Assembly: GCF_002024505.1 (NCBI RefSeq) | Contig: NZ_CP019402.1 | Span: 558,001 to 622,000 of the forward strand | DNA length: 64,000 nucleotides | From: Plantibacter flavus | Lineage (GTDB): Bacteria > Actinomycetota > Actinomycetes > Actinomycetales > Microbacteriaceae | Reading direction: 5' to 3' | Shown here: positions 35,941 to 45,237 of the stretch, in pieces | Layout of the letters: each line of letters starts with the position of its first letter | Position numbering within the stretch: the stretch's first letter is position 1 | Notes under the pieces: generated by a model | Database searches by the model: none | Seen by the model: only the letters and a program-made list of their open reading frames with translations | What the model was told of the DNA's origin: nothing | Translations under genes and position numbers: made by a program

Positions 35941-37698
35941 GTGATCTCCGCAGACTCCCGACTCTCCACCCCCGCCGGCCCCGTCCCGTCCTCCGCGCCG
36001 AGCTGGAATCGCCAGCGCCGCTCGCAGATGCCGTCCCATCGCTACCAGGACCTGTACTCGCGGGTGGACGTCCCCCTCCTCGACCGCACCTGGCCGTCGA
36101 GACGACTGACCGAGGCGCCGCTCTGGGTGCCGGTGGACCTGCGCGACGGGAACCAGGCGCTCGCCGAACCCATGGACCCCGAGCGGAAGCGGGCCTTCTT
36201 CGAGCTGATGGTCACGATGGGCTACAAGGAGATCGAGGTCGGCTACCCGTCCGCCTCGCAGAGCGACTACGACTTCGTCCGCCTGATCGCTGAGACCGAC
36301 ATCGCTCCCGAGGACGTCACGATCGTCGTCTTCACGCCCGCCCGTCGCGATCTGATCGAGCGCACCGTCGAGTCGATCCGTGGGATCCGGAACCCGGTCG
36401 TCATCCACCTGTACACCGCGACGGCGCCGCTCTGGCGGGAGGTCGTCCTCGGACACGACCGCGACTCGCTCCGCGCGCTCATCCTCGCCGGCGGCTCAGA
36501 CGTCCTCGAGTTCGCCGGTGACCTCGACGGGGTGCGGTTCGAGTTCTCGCCGGAGGTCTTCAACCTGACGGAGCCGGACTACGCCCTCGAACTCTGCGAC
36601 GCCATGACGACCCTGTGGGACGCCTCGCCGGACCGCCCGGTGATCCTCAACCTGCCCGCGACCGTCGAAGCGGCGAGCCCGAACGTCTACGCGGACCAGA
36701 TCGAGTACATGCACCGGAACCTCGACCGCCGCGACGCCGTCATCCTGTCGGTCCACCCGCACAACGACCGCGGCACGGGGATCGCGTGTGCTGAGCTCGC
36801 GGTGCTCGCGGGCGCCCAACGCGTGGAAGGGTGCATCTTCGGCAACGGCGAGCGGACCGGCAACGTCGACCTCGCGACCCTCGCGCTCAACCTGCACGCG
36901 CAGGGCGTCGACCCGATGATCGACTTCTCCGACATCGACCACATCCGTCGGGTCGTCGAGCACAGCAACCGCATCGAGATCCACCCGCGTCACCCGTACG
37001 TCGGCGAGCTCGTCCACACCGCGTTCTCGGGGACGCATCAGGATGCGATCAAGAAAGGCTTCGCCGAACACCGGGCACGGGCCGAGGCCACCGGCAGCCG
37101 CCCGGAGGACCTTCCGTGGCGGGTGCCCTACCTGCCGGTCGACCCGGCGGACCTCGGCCGGAGCTACGAGGCGGTCATCCGGGTGAACTCGCAGTCGGGA
37201 AAGGGCGGCATCGCCTACCTGCTCGAACGCGACTACGGCATCGAGATGCCCCGTCGTCTGCAGGTGGACTTCTCACGACGCGTCCAGCAGCAGGCGGACG
37301 AGACCGGTCGCGAGCTGGACGCCGAGGCGCTGCTCGCGGCGTTCGAGCGCAGCTACCTGTCGGTGACGCCGTCTCGGGTCGAGCTGCTCGAGGTCGATGT
37401 GACGACGACCGGCGAGAGCTCGCGGGCGACGATCGGTCTCCGGATCGACGGGGACCGCCAGGCGGCCACCTTCGTCGGCATCGGTCCGGTCGAGGCGGCG
37501 ACCCGTCTCCTCGCCGACCACGGCGTTCACGTCGAGGTCGTCTCCCTGCATCAGACCTCGCTCAGCGCCGGAAGCGGCGCCGAAGCATTGACCCTCCTCG
37601 AGGTCCGCCGCGGAGCAGAGACGGTGTGGGCAGCGGGTCGGCATCGCTCCGTCCTCGAGGCATCGGTCCGCGCCGTCGTCAACGCCGCGAGCCGGTAG
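35941..37698 (+). CDS. leuA: 2-isopropylmalate synthase
   Basis: This 585-residue enzyme is of the long actinobacterial LeuA type. The N-terminal segment [18 protein letters not shown] leads into a TIM barrel with [10 protein letters not shown] (metal and substrate site), [16 protein letters not shown] (metal-binding His pair) and [21 protein letters not shown] (splits into the known GNGERTGN motif). The C-terminal 130 residues form the regulatory domain for leucine feedback. It condenses acetyl-CoA with 2-oxoisovalerate, the first step of leucine synthesis. It stands alone, with no other leu gene nearby, and is divergent from a FadR-type regulator, an unusual control for leuA. Confidence 0.94.
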   Translation: MISADSRLSTPAGPVPSSAPSWNRQRRSQMPSHRYQDLYSRVDVPLLDRTWPSRRLTEAPLWVPVDLRDGNQALAEPMDPERKRAFFELMVTMGYKEIEVGYPSASQSDYDFVRLIAETDIAPEDVTIVVFTPARRDLIERTVESIRGIRNPVVIHLYTATAPLWREVVLGHDRDSLRALILAGGSDVLEFAGDLDGVRFEFSPEVFNLTEPDYALELCDAMTTLWDASPDRPVILNLPATVEAASPNVYADQIEYMHRNLDRRDAVILSVHPHNDRGTGIACAELAVLAGAQRVEGCIFGNGERTGNVDLATLALNLHAQGVDPMIDFSDIDHIRRVVEHSNRIEIHPRHPYVGELVHTAFSGTHQDAIKKGFAEHRARAEATGSRPEDLPWRVPYLPVDPADLGRSYEAVIRVNSQSGKGGIAYLLERDYGIEMPRRLQVDFSRRVQQQADETGRELDAEALLAAFERSYLSVTPSRVELLEVDVTTTGESSRATIGLRIDGDRQAATFVGIGPVEAATRLLADHGVHVEVVSLHQTSLSAGSGAEALTLLEVRRGAETVWAAGRHRSVLEASVRAVVNAASR

Positions 37699-37748
37699 GC
37701 ACCCTGCCCTACGCTGGGAGGCTGAGGGCGTCGAGGGGATCTGGATCA

Positions 37749-38915
37749 GTGGAACTGCGGTGGCTGACGGCGCCCGAACACGGGGTCGCCGCGGCGATGG
37801 CGGACGAGCGTCGTTCTGGCCGGTCCAAGTGGGTGCCCACCGGGCGGAGGGTGCTCTTCCACCTCTACTTCAGTCTCGTCCTCTGGTACCTCGCGATCGC
37901 CCTCGTCTCGGTCGGGGTCAGCGTCGACGAGTACCACGACGGTCGCGTCGAGATCGATGACGTCGTCGGGTTGGTCGTCGCCGTGCTCGTCCTCGTGGGT
38001 CTCCTCGTCGGGGCCTGGTTCCTGTACCGATGGTCGCGACGTCCGCCATCCCCGAAGGCACGCCTCGCCGAGTGGCGGACCCACCTGACCGCGGTGGCGA
38101 ACGGCTTCGAGGAGGAGCCGGAAGGACGGGCGATGTTCTCCTCGCTCATCACCACGACGGGGAAGTACAACAACGCCTTCATCACCACGCCGGGGCCGCA
38201 GCTGTCGTCCCACCCGCGGTTCGTCGGCGACCGGGTCGAGTTCGGCAACCTCGTCGACGACGTGAAGCGGTCGCGGGACTGGCACTACCTGACCGTGAAG
38301 CTACCGGCCCCGCTCCCGCACCTCCTGCTCGACGCGACGACGAACGACACCGTCCGCAGCGACCTGCCGCCGGGCCTCGACCGGGGTCTGCGTATCTCCC
38401 TCGAGGGCGACTTCGACCGGTGGTTCCGCGTCTACGCACCGTCCGGCTACGGAACGGACGCGCGATACGTGCTGACCCCCGACGTGATGTCGTCGCTCGT
38501 CAGCACCGCGGCGTACTACAACGTGGAGATGGTCGACGATCGGGTCGTCTTCTTCAGTAAGCCGGCCGCCGACTTCTCGTACGCCGCCCCCTGGGTCGCC
38601 GTCGACGCGATCCTCAGCGACCTCGTCCCGCGTCTCATCACGAGGGCTGAGCGGTACCGCGACGAACGGGTGGCGGGACAGGACGCGGAGAGCGTCCTCG
38701 AGGCGGCACGGGACGCCATGGAGGCTGAGCAGGTCTGGACCCGGAAGGAGACGGTCGTCGGCGAGGAGGGTCGTCGTCTCACGGTGCGGGCGCGCTTCCA
38801 TGCGATCTGGGTGGCCGTCGGTGCGGTCAGCTGGCTCGTCACCCGCACGCTGCTGTACTTCATCCCGGGCGCCTTCGCCTTCGCGGGGTTGATGTCCGTG
38901 ATCGACGGGCGCTAG
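37749..38915 (+). CDS. Membrane protein of unknown function
   Basis: The 388-residue protein has two N-terminal membrane helices (about residues 35-58 and 71-94), a cytoplasmic or extracytoplasmic domain of about 250 residues with many aromatic residues (TTTGKYNNAFITTPGPQLSS, FDRWFRVYAPSGYGTDARYV, APWVAVDAILSDLV), and a third hydrophobic segment at the C-terminus (about 355-385). The domain is predicted to be beta-rich. I do not recognise the family. GAGGGGATC precedes the GTG at 37749. It follows leuA by 50 bases but its own leader has no clear promoter, so co-transcription is possible. Confidence 0.65.
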   Translation: MELRWLTAPEHGVAAAMADERRSGRSKWVPTGRRVLFHLYFSLVLWYLAIALVSVGVSVDEYHDGRVEIDDVVGLVVAVLVLVGLLVGAWFLYRWSRRPPSPKARLAEWRTHLTAVANGFEEEPEGRAMFSSLITTTGKYNNAFITTPGPQLSSHPRFVGDRVEFGNLVDDVKRSRDWHYLTVKLPAPLPHLLLDATTNDTVRSDLPPGLDRGLRISLEGDFDRWFRVYAPSGYGTDARYVLTPDVMSSLVSTAAYYNVEMVDDRVVFFSKPAADFSYAAPWVAVDAILSDLVPRLITRAERYRDERVAGQDAESVLEAARDAMEAEQVWTRKETVVGEEGRRLTVRARFHAIWVAVGAVSWLVTRTLLYFIPGAFAFAGLMSVIDGR

Positions 38916-38923
38916 CCGCAACC

Positions 38924-38978
38924 GAGTCGCCCGAATCTGCTCGGATCCACTCCGAAACCGGACAGATCCTGGCGACTC
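38924..38978 (+). terminator. Long imperfect hairpin between unknown membrane gene and araC gene
   Basis: GAGTCGCC-C-GAATCTG (38924-38939) pairs with CAGATCCTGGCGACTC (38963-38978), 14 of 16 positions complementary, and an inner TCGGA/TCCGA hairpin sits in the loop. It begins nine bases after the stop codon. Probably a transcription terminator, although no T-tract is present. Confidence 0.5.
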
Positions 38979-39027
38979 AGCGTGCAGGTCGCGGAACATC
39001 CGGCGAGGCATTCGCGTTCACGACGGT

Positions 39028-39897
39028 GTGACCACCACCCTGACCGCTCCCGCAGGGCCCGCGACCGACACCTTCGATCGCGCGCTCGCGAGCTTGGAGT
39101 GGACGATCCACGGCACCGACCGCGACCGCCTCGCCGCGAACGTTCCGCTGCGGCGGCCGCACGCGGCGTCCGGCTTCGTCTACCTCTCCAGCGGCCGCGT
39201 CCGCCTCACGGCCACCGACGGCACCCGCGACCTCGACGCCGGCGACCTCGTCTTCTTCCCTCGCGCCCACGCCACGACGGTGGTCGCGCTCGAGGACGCC
39301 GAGCTGCTCGACGTCGCGTTCACCCCGCCCGGTCAACGCCAGCAGGTGGCGGAGACGCTGCCCGAGCACCTGTACGTCGCAGATTTCGCCGGGCAGGAGC
39401 CCTCGATGGTGGCGCTCCTGGAAGGTATGGGCTGCCCGCAGGCGGCTGGTCGTCCGCGGCCGGGCGACAGCGTCATCTGCAGCCGCATCGCGACCACGAT
39501 CGTGTCGGCCGCGCTGCGCACCTGGAACGAGGCCGGCTGCGCACCGGAGCGCTGGCTGCAGCGCATCGGCGACCCGCACATCGGTGCGGTCCTCGACGCC
39601 CTGCACGCCGAACCTGGGCGACCGTGGACCTTCGAGACGCTCGCCCGCATCGCCATGATGTCGCGGTCGGCGTTCGCAGAGCGGTTCCGCGAGGTCGTCG
39701 GGCACACCCCGCGCGCCTACCTCACGACCGTGCGCATGGAGACGGCCAAGGGGCTCATCCTCACGGGCGACGCGTCCGTGGCCGAGCTCGCCGGTGCCCT
39801 CGGCTACGTGTCGGAAGACGGGTTCGCGCGCGCCTTCCAGCGGTACACGGGCCTGACGCCCGCCCGTTGGCGTGCCGAGGCGGCGCTCGCCGCGTAG
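39028..39897 (+). CDS. AraC-family regulator with cupin sensor domain
   Basis: The product has 289 residues. The N-terminal half is a cupin-type domain (SGFVYLSSGRVRLTATDGTRDLDAGDLVFFPRAHATTV, split across strands about 50-90). The C-terminal 100 residues hold the two AraC helix-turn-helix motifs, ending FARAFQRYTGLTPARWRAE. This layout is that of the AraC_binding_2/cupin_6 group (DUF6597-like regulators) that often sit beside MFS exporters. It is convergent with such an exporter, 25 bases away. The effector is unknown. Confidence 0.87.
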   Translation: MTTTLTAPAGPATDTFDRALASLEWTIHGTDRDRLAANVPLRRPHAASGFVYLSSGRVRLTATDGTRDLDAGDLVFFPRAHATTVVALEDAELLDVAFTPPGQRQQVAETLPEHLYVADFAGQEPSMVALLEGMGCPQAAGRPRPGDSVICSRIATTIVSAALRTWNEAGCAPERWLQRIGDPHIGAVLDALHAEPGRPWTFETLARIAMMSRSAFAERFREVVGHTPRAYLTTVRMETAKGLILTGDASVAELAGALGYVSEDGFARAFQRYTGLTPARWRAEAALAA

Positions 39898-39922
39898 GCG
39901 GTCGGCCGGGCAGCCTTCGGCG

Positions 39923-41149
39923 TCACCGCGCGGTGCGCGCCGACCCGAAGACGATGCCACCGATGATCGCGGAGATCGCCGCGACCGTGAGCGCCGGGAC
40001 GATGCCGACCGCGTCGACGAGCAGTCCACCCGCTCCGGCACCGACGGTGATCGCGAGCTGGAACCCCGCGACGACGAGTCCGCCACCGGACTCCATGCGG
40101 TCCGGGACGAGGCGACCCATCCACGTGCTCAGGGTCGTGAGCCAGGCGCCGAAGCCCATGCCCCAGGTGGTGATCGCGATGGTCACGATCCACTGCTGCC
40201 CCGGGAACAGGGTCACGAGTGCGATCGAGACGCCGATGAAGGCCGGGACGACGAAGCGCAGAGCCGCGAGGTGGCGGTCGACGAGGAGTCCGATCACGAA
40301 GTTGCCGACCACGCCGCCGAGGCCGAACGCCGCGAGGAGGACGGCCACACCGGCCGCGTCGAGGTCCGGCACCCGCTCGATCGCGAGCCGGATGTAGGTG
40401 AAGGCGATGAAGTGGCCGAGGACGGTCAGGATGTGCCCCGTGAGGCCGACGCGGATGCCAGGGACCCGGAGCGTGTCGACGAGTGACCGCAGACCGCCGC
40501 TGGACGGTGCCGGGGCGACGGGCGGGAGCACGAGCCGCAGTGCGACGGCCACCACCGCAGTGATGACCGCGACACCGGCGAAGATGAGGCGCCAGTCCAT
40601 GACCGAACCGAGGTAGGTGCCCACCGGGACACCGGCGACCGTCGCGACGGTGGTGCCGGTGTTCACGAGCATGATCGCCCGACCGAGGTGGTGCGGAGCG
40701 GACAACCGGGCGGCGATCGCGATCGACATCGCCCAGAAGGCGCCGAGGGCCGCACCGAGTAGGAGGCGGGCGATGAGCAGCATCACGAAGTCGGCGGAGA
40801 TCGCGACGAGCGCGCTCGACACCGCGGCGGCCGCTGCGAGCAGGACGAGCAGGAGGCGGCGGTCGAGCCGCGGGACGAGGATGCCGATCGTCGGTGCGGT
40901 GAGGAAGCCGATGAACGCCGTCGCGGTGACGGCCTGGCCTGCCTGGCCCTCGGTGATCCCGAGCGAGGCTGCCATCGACGGCAGCAGGCTCGGCGGCAGG
41001 AACTCGGCGAGCACGAGCACGAAGCTCGTCGCCATCATCACGGCGACGGCGGCCCATGCGGTCCGCGTGCGAGAGGCGGCGGACGCGGCTGTGTGCGTCG
41101 TGGGGACCGAGCCCGTTCGTGGAGCATCGAGCTTCTCGTCTGTCGTCAT
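39923..41149 (-). CDS. MFS exporter, DHA1 family (arabinose-efflux/Cmx-like)
   Basis: The 408-residue protein has 12 membrane helices and typical DHA1 features: FVLVLAEFLPPSLLPSMA in helix 1 (the xxxEFxPxGLLP-like signature of the AraJ/YdhP group), APTIGILVPRLDRRLLL in loop 2-3, and a helix 5 GVPVGTYLGSVMDWRLIF segment. The group exports sugars, purine nucleosides or drugs. The ATG at 41149 is six bases after a minus-strand CAGGCT, a weak -10. It is paired with the AraC regulator and divergent from the TetR gene, so its regulation could involve either. Confidence 0.86.
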   Translation of the reverse strand: MTTDEKLDAPRTGSVPTTHTAASAASRTRTAWAAVAVMMATSFVLVLAEFLPPSLLPSMAASLGITEGQAGQAVTATAFIGFLTAPTIGILVPRLDRRLLLVLLAAAAAVSSALVAISADFVMLLIARLLLGAALGAFWAMSIAIAARLSAPHHLGRAIMLVNTGTTVATVAGVPVGTYLGSVMDWRLIFAGVAVITAVVAVALRLVLPPVAPAPSSGGLRSLVDTLRVPGIRVGLTGHILTVLGHFIAFTYIRLAIERVPDLDAAGVAVLLAAFGLGGVVGNFVIGLLVDRHLAALRFVVPAFIGVSIALVTLFPGQQWIVTIAITTWGMGFGAWLTTLSTWMGRLVPDRMESGGGLVVAGFQLAITVGAGAGGLLVDAVGIVPALTVAAISAIIGGIVFGSARTAR

Positions 41150-41269
41150 GGCTCAAGCCTGCCCGAGACGAAGCGGTCGCATCCGACCTCCCGTCCACTC
41201 GACCCGACCGCCAGTCCACCGGAGGCGCCGTGCCCTGCCGAGAGTCGCCTGAGACCATGGTCAACAAGT

Positions 41270-41282
41270 TGCACTCAGTGCA
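41270..41282 (+). promoter_or_regulatory. TetR-type operator TGCACTCAGTGCA
   Basis: A perfect 13-bp palindrome with a C centre lies in the -35 region of the tetR promoter, followed three bases later by GTGCAC. Its TTGCACT..AGTGCA form is typical for TetR repressors of efflux genes in actinobacteria. Confidence 0.65.
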
Positions 41283-41292
41283 TCGGTGCACG

Positions 41293-41298
41293 TAATGT
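41293..41298 (+). promoter_or_regulatory. -10 element TAATGT, leaderless-type
   Basis: TAATGT ends six bases before the GTG at 41305 and 11 bases after the TetR palindrome. Confidence 0.5.
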
Positions 41299-41304
41299 AC
41301 CCAC

Positions 41305-41952
41305 GTGTCCACCACCGCCCCCGCCGAGGATCGACGCGCCGCCCTCCGCGCGCGTCACCATCGGGCGATCCTCGACGCCGCCCGCGTCATGATCGCGGAG
41401 CAGGGCATCGCCGGCTTCAACGTCGACGTCATCGCCGAGCGCGCCGACGTCTCGCGCCGCACGGTGTTCAACCACTTCTCATCGATAGACGACCTCGTCA
41501 CCACCTCCTGCACGGAGGAGCTGGCCGTCGTGATCGAGAGCTTCCGGTCCGCCGTCAACGCACGACCGGCAGGCCCCGGGTCGCGCGTGTCGATGTTCGA
41601 GGACGTCGCCGCAGCGCTCCGCACGACCGACATCCCCCGCGTCATCGCCTTCCTCTGGAACGCGCTCGGCGGCTTCGCACCCGACGACTCGCGCCCGCAG
41701 CAGCTCTTCCAGGCCACCTTCTCCCGCACCACCCAGGAGCTCGCCCACGAACTGGCCGAGCGCAACACCGACGTCGACGAACTCGAGGCCGGCTTCCTGG
41801 TGTCCTCCCTCATGCACGGTGTCGAAGTGCTCGCCCACCACTGGATCGCGAGTACCGGCGCCACCACGGACGATGAAGCCCGTGCCCTCTGGACCGACCT
41901 GCTGGAACGGCTCATCGCGAGCGTCCGCACCGGCTACGCGTCCACGCACTGA
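41305..41952 (+). CDS. TetR-family repressor of the MMPL transporter
   Basis: This 215-residue regulator has a TetR helix-turn-helix near the N-terminus (ARVMIAEQGIAGFNVDVIAERADVSRRTVFNHFSS, about residues 25-60, the recognition helix being SRRTVFNHF) and a variable helical ligand domain. It is followed 63 bases later by the MMPL gene on the same strand, so the pair is likely one transcription unit controlled from the palindrome at 41270. The ligand is unknown; drugs or lipids are usual for this arrangement. Confidence 0.88.
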   Translation: MSTTAPAEDRRAALRARHHRAILDAARVMIAEQGIAGFNVDVIAERADVSRRTVFNHFSSIDDLVTTSCTEELAVVIESFRSAVNARPAGPGSRVSMFEDVAAALRTTDIPRVIAFLWNALGGFAPDDSRPQQLFQATFSRTTQELAHELAERNTDVDELEAGFLVSSLMHGVEVLAHHWIASTGATTDDEARALWTDLLERLIASVRTGYASTH

Positions 41953-42015
41953 CCCGCTTCCCGTTCCGTCCCCGCACACGACACCAGCACCACCTCCCGA
42001 AGAATCGAGACTCCC

Positions 42016-44892
42016 TTGGCTGAACTGCTGTATCGCCTCGGACGCTTCTCCGCGCGTCGCGCGTGGGCCGTCCTCATCTCCTGGATCGTGATCCTCGGCA
42101 TCTCGGTCGGCGCGTTCCTCGCCTTCGGCGGCACCCTCTCGAGCGCCGTCACCATCCCGGGCACGCCGACCGCGAAGGTCACCGACCAGCTCGAGGAGTC
42201 GTTCCCGAGCGCGTCCGGCGGCACCGGGGCGATGGTGTTCCACACGAAGGACGGCGACGCCTTCACCGACAGCCAGAAGACCGCCATCGGCGAGCTGCTC
42301 GACGAGACGGCCGACTTGAAAGGCGTCGACACCACGGTCAACCCCTTCGAGACGCAGGAGACGATCGCCGACCAGGCGAAGCAGATCTCCGACGGCAAGA
42401 CGCAGATCGACGACGGCCGCACCCAGCTCACCGACGGCCAGACGCAGCTCGACGCCGGACAGCAGCAGCTGACCGACGCGCAGACCCAGCTGAGCGCCGC
42501 GCTCGCCCAGGCGCAGCAGGCCGCCGGCGGCACGCTCCCGGCCGCCGCACAGGCCCAGTTCGACGCCCAGCAGACCGCGATCACGCAGCAGCAGACGGCG
42601 CTCGACGCCCAGCAGGCCACCATCACCGAGAACCTCGCGAAGCTCGACGAGCAGAGCACGAAGCTCGAGCTCTCCTCCCAGCTCCTCGACCTCTCCTCGG
42701 GCATCCGCACCGTCTCCACCGACGACACCACAGCGGTCGCGAACGTCGTCTTCGACAAGCGTCAGCAGGAGGTCACGCCGGAGACGAAGCAGTCGGTCAT
42801 CGACCAGGTGAAGAAGGACGTCCCGTCGGGCGTCGAGGTCGAGTTCTCGAACGAGCTCGCGCAGAGCCTGCCGCAGCTGTTCGGCGTGGGTGAGGCGATC
42901 GGCCTCATCATCGCGGCGATCACGCTGCTCGTCATGCTCGGCACGGTCATCGCCGCATCGCTCCCGCTCGTCTCCGCGATCGTCGGCGTCGGTGTCGGTG
43001 TCACCGCGTCGCTCTCGCTCTCGGGTGTCGTCGACATGCTCTCGATCACGCCGGTACTCGGCGTCATGCTCGGGCTCGCGGTCGGCATCGACTACTCGCT
43101 GTTCATCCTCAACCGACACCGCAAGCAGCTGCTCGCGGGCGTCGAGCTGCACGAGTCCATCGGACTCGCGAACGGCACCTCGGGCAACGCCGTCGTCTTC
43201 GCCGGATCGACCGTCCTCGTCGCGCTGCTGGCGCTCAACGTCACGGGCATCCCCTTCCTCGGCCTGATGGGCACCGTCGGCGCGATCTGCGTCGCCGTCG
43301 CGATCCTGCTCGCGGTCACCTTGACGCCCGCCCTGCTGTCGCTGCTCGGCCTCCGCATCCTCAGCCGGAAGGCACGCGGCACCATCGGCACGCCGCGTCC
43401 GGACGCCGTCCCGACCAAGCCCATGGGCACGCTGCGCGCCGTCGGCACGCTCGTCGCCGGACTCGTCGTGCTCGGCGTCGTCGCGATCCCCGCGCTCGAC
43501 ATGCGCCTCGGCCTGCCGGACGGCAGCTCGGAAGCCGTCGACTCGACGCAGTACCAGTCCTACACGCTCATCGAGGACAAGTTCGGTGCCGGCGTCAACG
43601 GGCCGCTACTCGTCGTCGCCACGCTGCCCGACGCCGCCACCGACGAGGAGGTCCTCGAGGAGCAGGTGCGGATCGGCCAGGAGATCGCCGACCAGGACGA
43701 CGTGAAGGCCGTCGCACCGGTGGGCGCATCGGACGACAACTCCGTGCTCGCCTTCCAGGTGATCCCGAAGGAGGGCCCGAACGCGGTCTCCACGGAGCAG
43801 CTCGTCCGCGACCTGCGCGACCTCTCGCCGCTGTCGGGTGACGTCGAGCTCGGCGTGGCCGGCAGCGCGAGCGGCAACATCGACGTCTCGAAGCAGCTCT
43901 CCGACGCCCTCCCGCTCTACCTGGCGCTCGTGGTCGGCCTGTCGCTGATCATCATGATCCTCGTGTTCCGCTCGATCCTCGTGCCGCTCACCGCGACGCT
44001 CGGCTTCATGCTGTCGCTCGCGGCGACCTTCGGTGGCATCACGGCGATCTTCCAGTGGGGCTGGCTCGGACCGGTGTTCGGCGTGCACGACCCGGGACCC
44101 ATCCTGAGCTTCCTGCCGACGATCCTGATCGGCATCCTCTTCGGGCTCGCGATGGACTACCAGCTGTTCCTCGTGTCCGGCATGCGCGAGGCGTTCGCCC
44201 ACGGTGCCCCGGCGCGCCTGGCGGTCCAGCGCGGGCTGCACGCCGGCCGCACGGTCGTCGTGGCGGCGGCGATCATCATGATCTCCGTCTTCGGCGGGTT
44301 CATCTTCTCCCACTCGGCGATGATCCGGTCGATCGGGTTCGGCCTCGCCTTCGGTGTGCTCGTCGACGCGTTCGTCGTCCGCATGCTCCTCATCCCGGCG
44401 GTCATGCACCTGCTCGGGAAGAGCGCCTGGTGGATCCCGAAGTGGCTCGACCGCATCCTCCCGAACGTCGACGTCGAGGGTGCCGCGCTCGAGCGCAGCC
44501 ACCCGCATGACACGGGTTCGGTCGCGACCGCCCCCTCGAGCGGCGAGCCGCGGAACGCGGTCGACGGCGCGGAGACGGCGGCCCTCGGAGCCGGCGTGAC
44601 CGCGGGGACGGCCGCACACGTGGCCGCGCCGTCGAGTGAGCTGACCCGCCGGGAGGCGGCAGCCGCCGCCGAGCGGACGCACCCCGCGCACGTGCTCACG
44701 ACGGACCCCGACCCGGCCGACCAGCAGGTCTCCCGGGTGGAGCCCGGGCTCGACGTCGTCGTGCACCCTGCGACCGCCGGTGTACAGCGCGTGGCCGTCG
44801 GTGCCTACGTCATCGCGGTCGACGCCGACAACGGCACCGCGGTCGTCGAGCCGCCCGTCGGTGGCGTCGTGGTCGTCCGCGCGCCGAGGTAG
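42016..44892 (+). CDS. MMPL/RND-type membrane transporter
   Basis: This 958-residue protein has the twofold MMPL layout: helix 1 (about 16-38), a first extracytoplasmic domain (about 40-290), helices 2-6 with GLAVGIDYSLFILNRHRKQL near 352-371 (the Asp-Tyr proton relay), a second loop domain (about 500-640), and helices 8-12 with FGLAMDYQLFLVSGMREAF near 711-729. The first loop contains a long glutamine-rich heptad region (about 120-220) likely to be coiled coil, as in YhgE-like or ESX-linked members. The C-terminal 140 residues are Ala/Pro/Thr-rich and not membrane. It starts at TTG. Likely cargo is lipid, peptide or drug. Confidence 0.87.
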   Translation: MAELLYRLGRFSARRAWAVLISWIVILGISVGAFLAFGGTLSSAVTIPGTPTAKVTDQLEESFPSASGGTGAMVFHTKDGDAFTDSQKTAIGELLDETADLKGVDTTVNPFETQETIADQAKQISDGKTQIDDGRTQLTDGQTQLDAGQQQLTDAQTQLSAALAQAQQAAGGTLPAAAQAQFDAQQTAITQQQTALDAQQATITENLAKLDEQSTKLELSSQLLDLSSGIRTVSTDDTTAVANVVFDKRQQEVTPETKQSVIDQVKKDVPSGVEVEFSNELAQSLPQLFGVGEAIGLIIAAITLLVMLGTVIAASLPLVSAIVGVGVGVTASLSLSGVVDMLSITPVLGVMLGLAVGIDYSLFILNRHRKQLLAGVELHESIGLANGTSGNAVVFAGSTVLVALLALNVTGIPFLGLMGTVGAICVAVAILLAVTLTPALLSLLGLRILSRKARGTIGTPRPDAVPTKPMGTLRAVGTLVAGLVVLGVVAIPALDMRLGLPDGSSEAVDSTQYQSYTLIEDKFGAGVNGPLLVVATLPDAATDEEVLEEQVRIGQEIADQDDVKAVAPVGASDDNSVLAFQVIPKEGPNAVSTEQLVRDLRDLSPLSGDVELGVAGSASGNIDVSKQLSDALPLYLALVVGLSLIIMILVFRSILVPLTATLGFMLSLAATFGGITAIFQWGWLGPVFGVHDPGPILSFLPTILIGILFGLAMDYQLFLVSGMREAFAHGAPARLAVQRGLHAGRTVVVAAAIIMISVFGGFIFSHSAMIRSIGFGLAFGVLVDAFVVRMLLIPAVMHLLGKSAWWIPKWLDRILPNVDVEGAALERSHPHDTGSVATAPSSGEPRNAVDGAETAALGAGVTAGTAAHVAAPSSELTRREAAAAAERTHPAHVLTTDPDPADQQVSRVEPGLDVVVHPATAGVQRVAVGAYVIAVDADNGTAVVEPPVGGVVVVRAPR

Positions 44893-44903
44893 CGCGAGCG
44901 GTC

Positions 44904-45207
44904 CGGTCCCTGAGCGACCTACTCGGTCCCTGAGCCTGTCCGGGTGTCCGGTCCCTGAGCCCCCCATCCGGTCCCTGAGCCTGTCGAAGGGCTGGTCGGT
45001 CCCTGAGCCCCCATCCGGTCCCTGAGCTTGTCGAAGGGCGGGGTTTCTCCGGGTGCATTTCGACAGGCTCAATGACCGGGGTGGGGCTCGACGACCGGCC
45101 TGCTCGGTCCCTGAGCGACCTACTCGGTCCCTGAGCCTGTCGAAGGGCGGGGTTGTCGGGGTGCATTTCGACAGGCTCAATGACCGGGTTGGGCTCGACG
45201 ACCGGGT
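44904..45207 (+). repeat. Largest GGTCCCTGAGC repeat block (gap with no gene)
   Basis: This fills the only gap longer than 300 bases. It contains about nine forward copies, several truncated to CGGTCCCTGAGC, two variant inverse copies (CATTTCGACAGGCTCAATGA), and a repeated GGGCTCGACGACCGG unit. The pair at about 45013-45079 is repeated at 45125-45186, so the block itself has duplicated. It separates the convergent MMPL and pdxH genes. No ORF, RNA gene or promoter is visible. Confidence 0.82.
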
Positions 45208-45237
45208 TAGGGGAGGCGGCCGGTGGTCGCCTCTCCG

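Noticed and set aside
41479-43152. 557-codon minus-strand ORF across tetR and MMPL genes
   Set aside because: Arg/Asp/Glu-rich low-complexity shadow of two well-supported genes.
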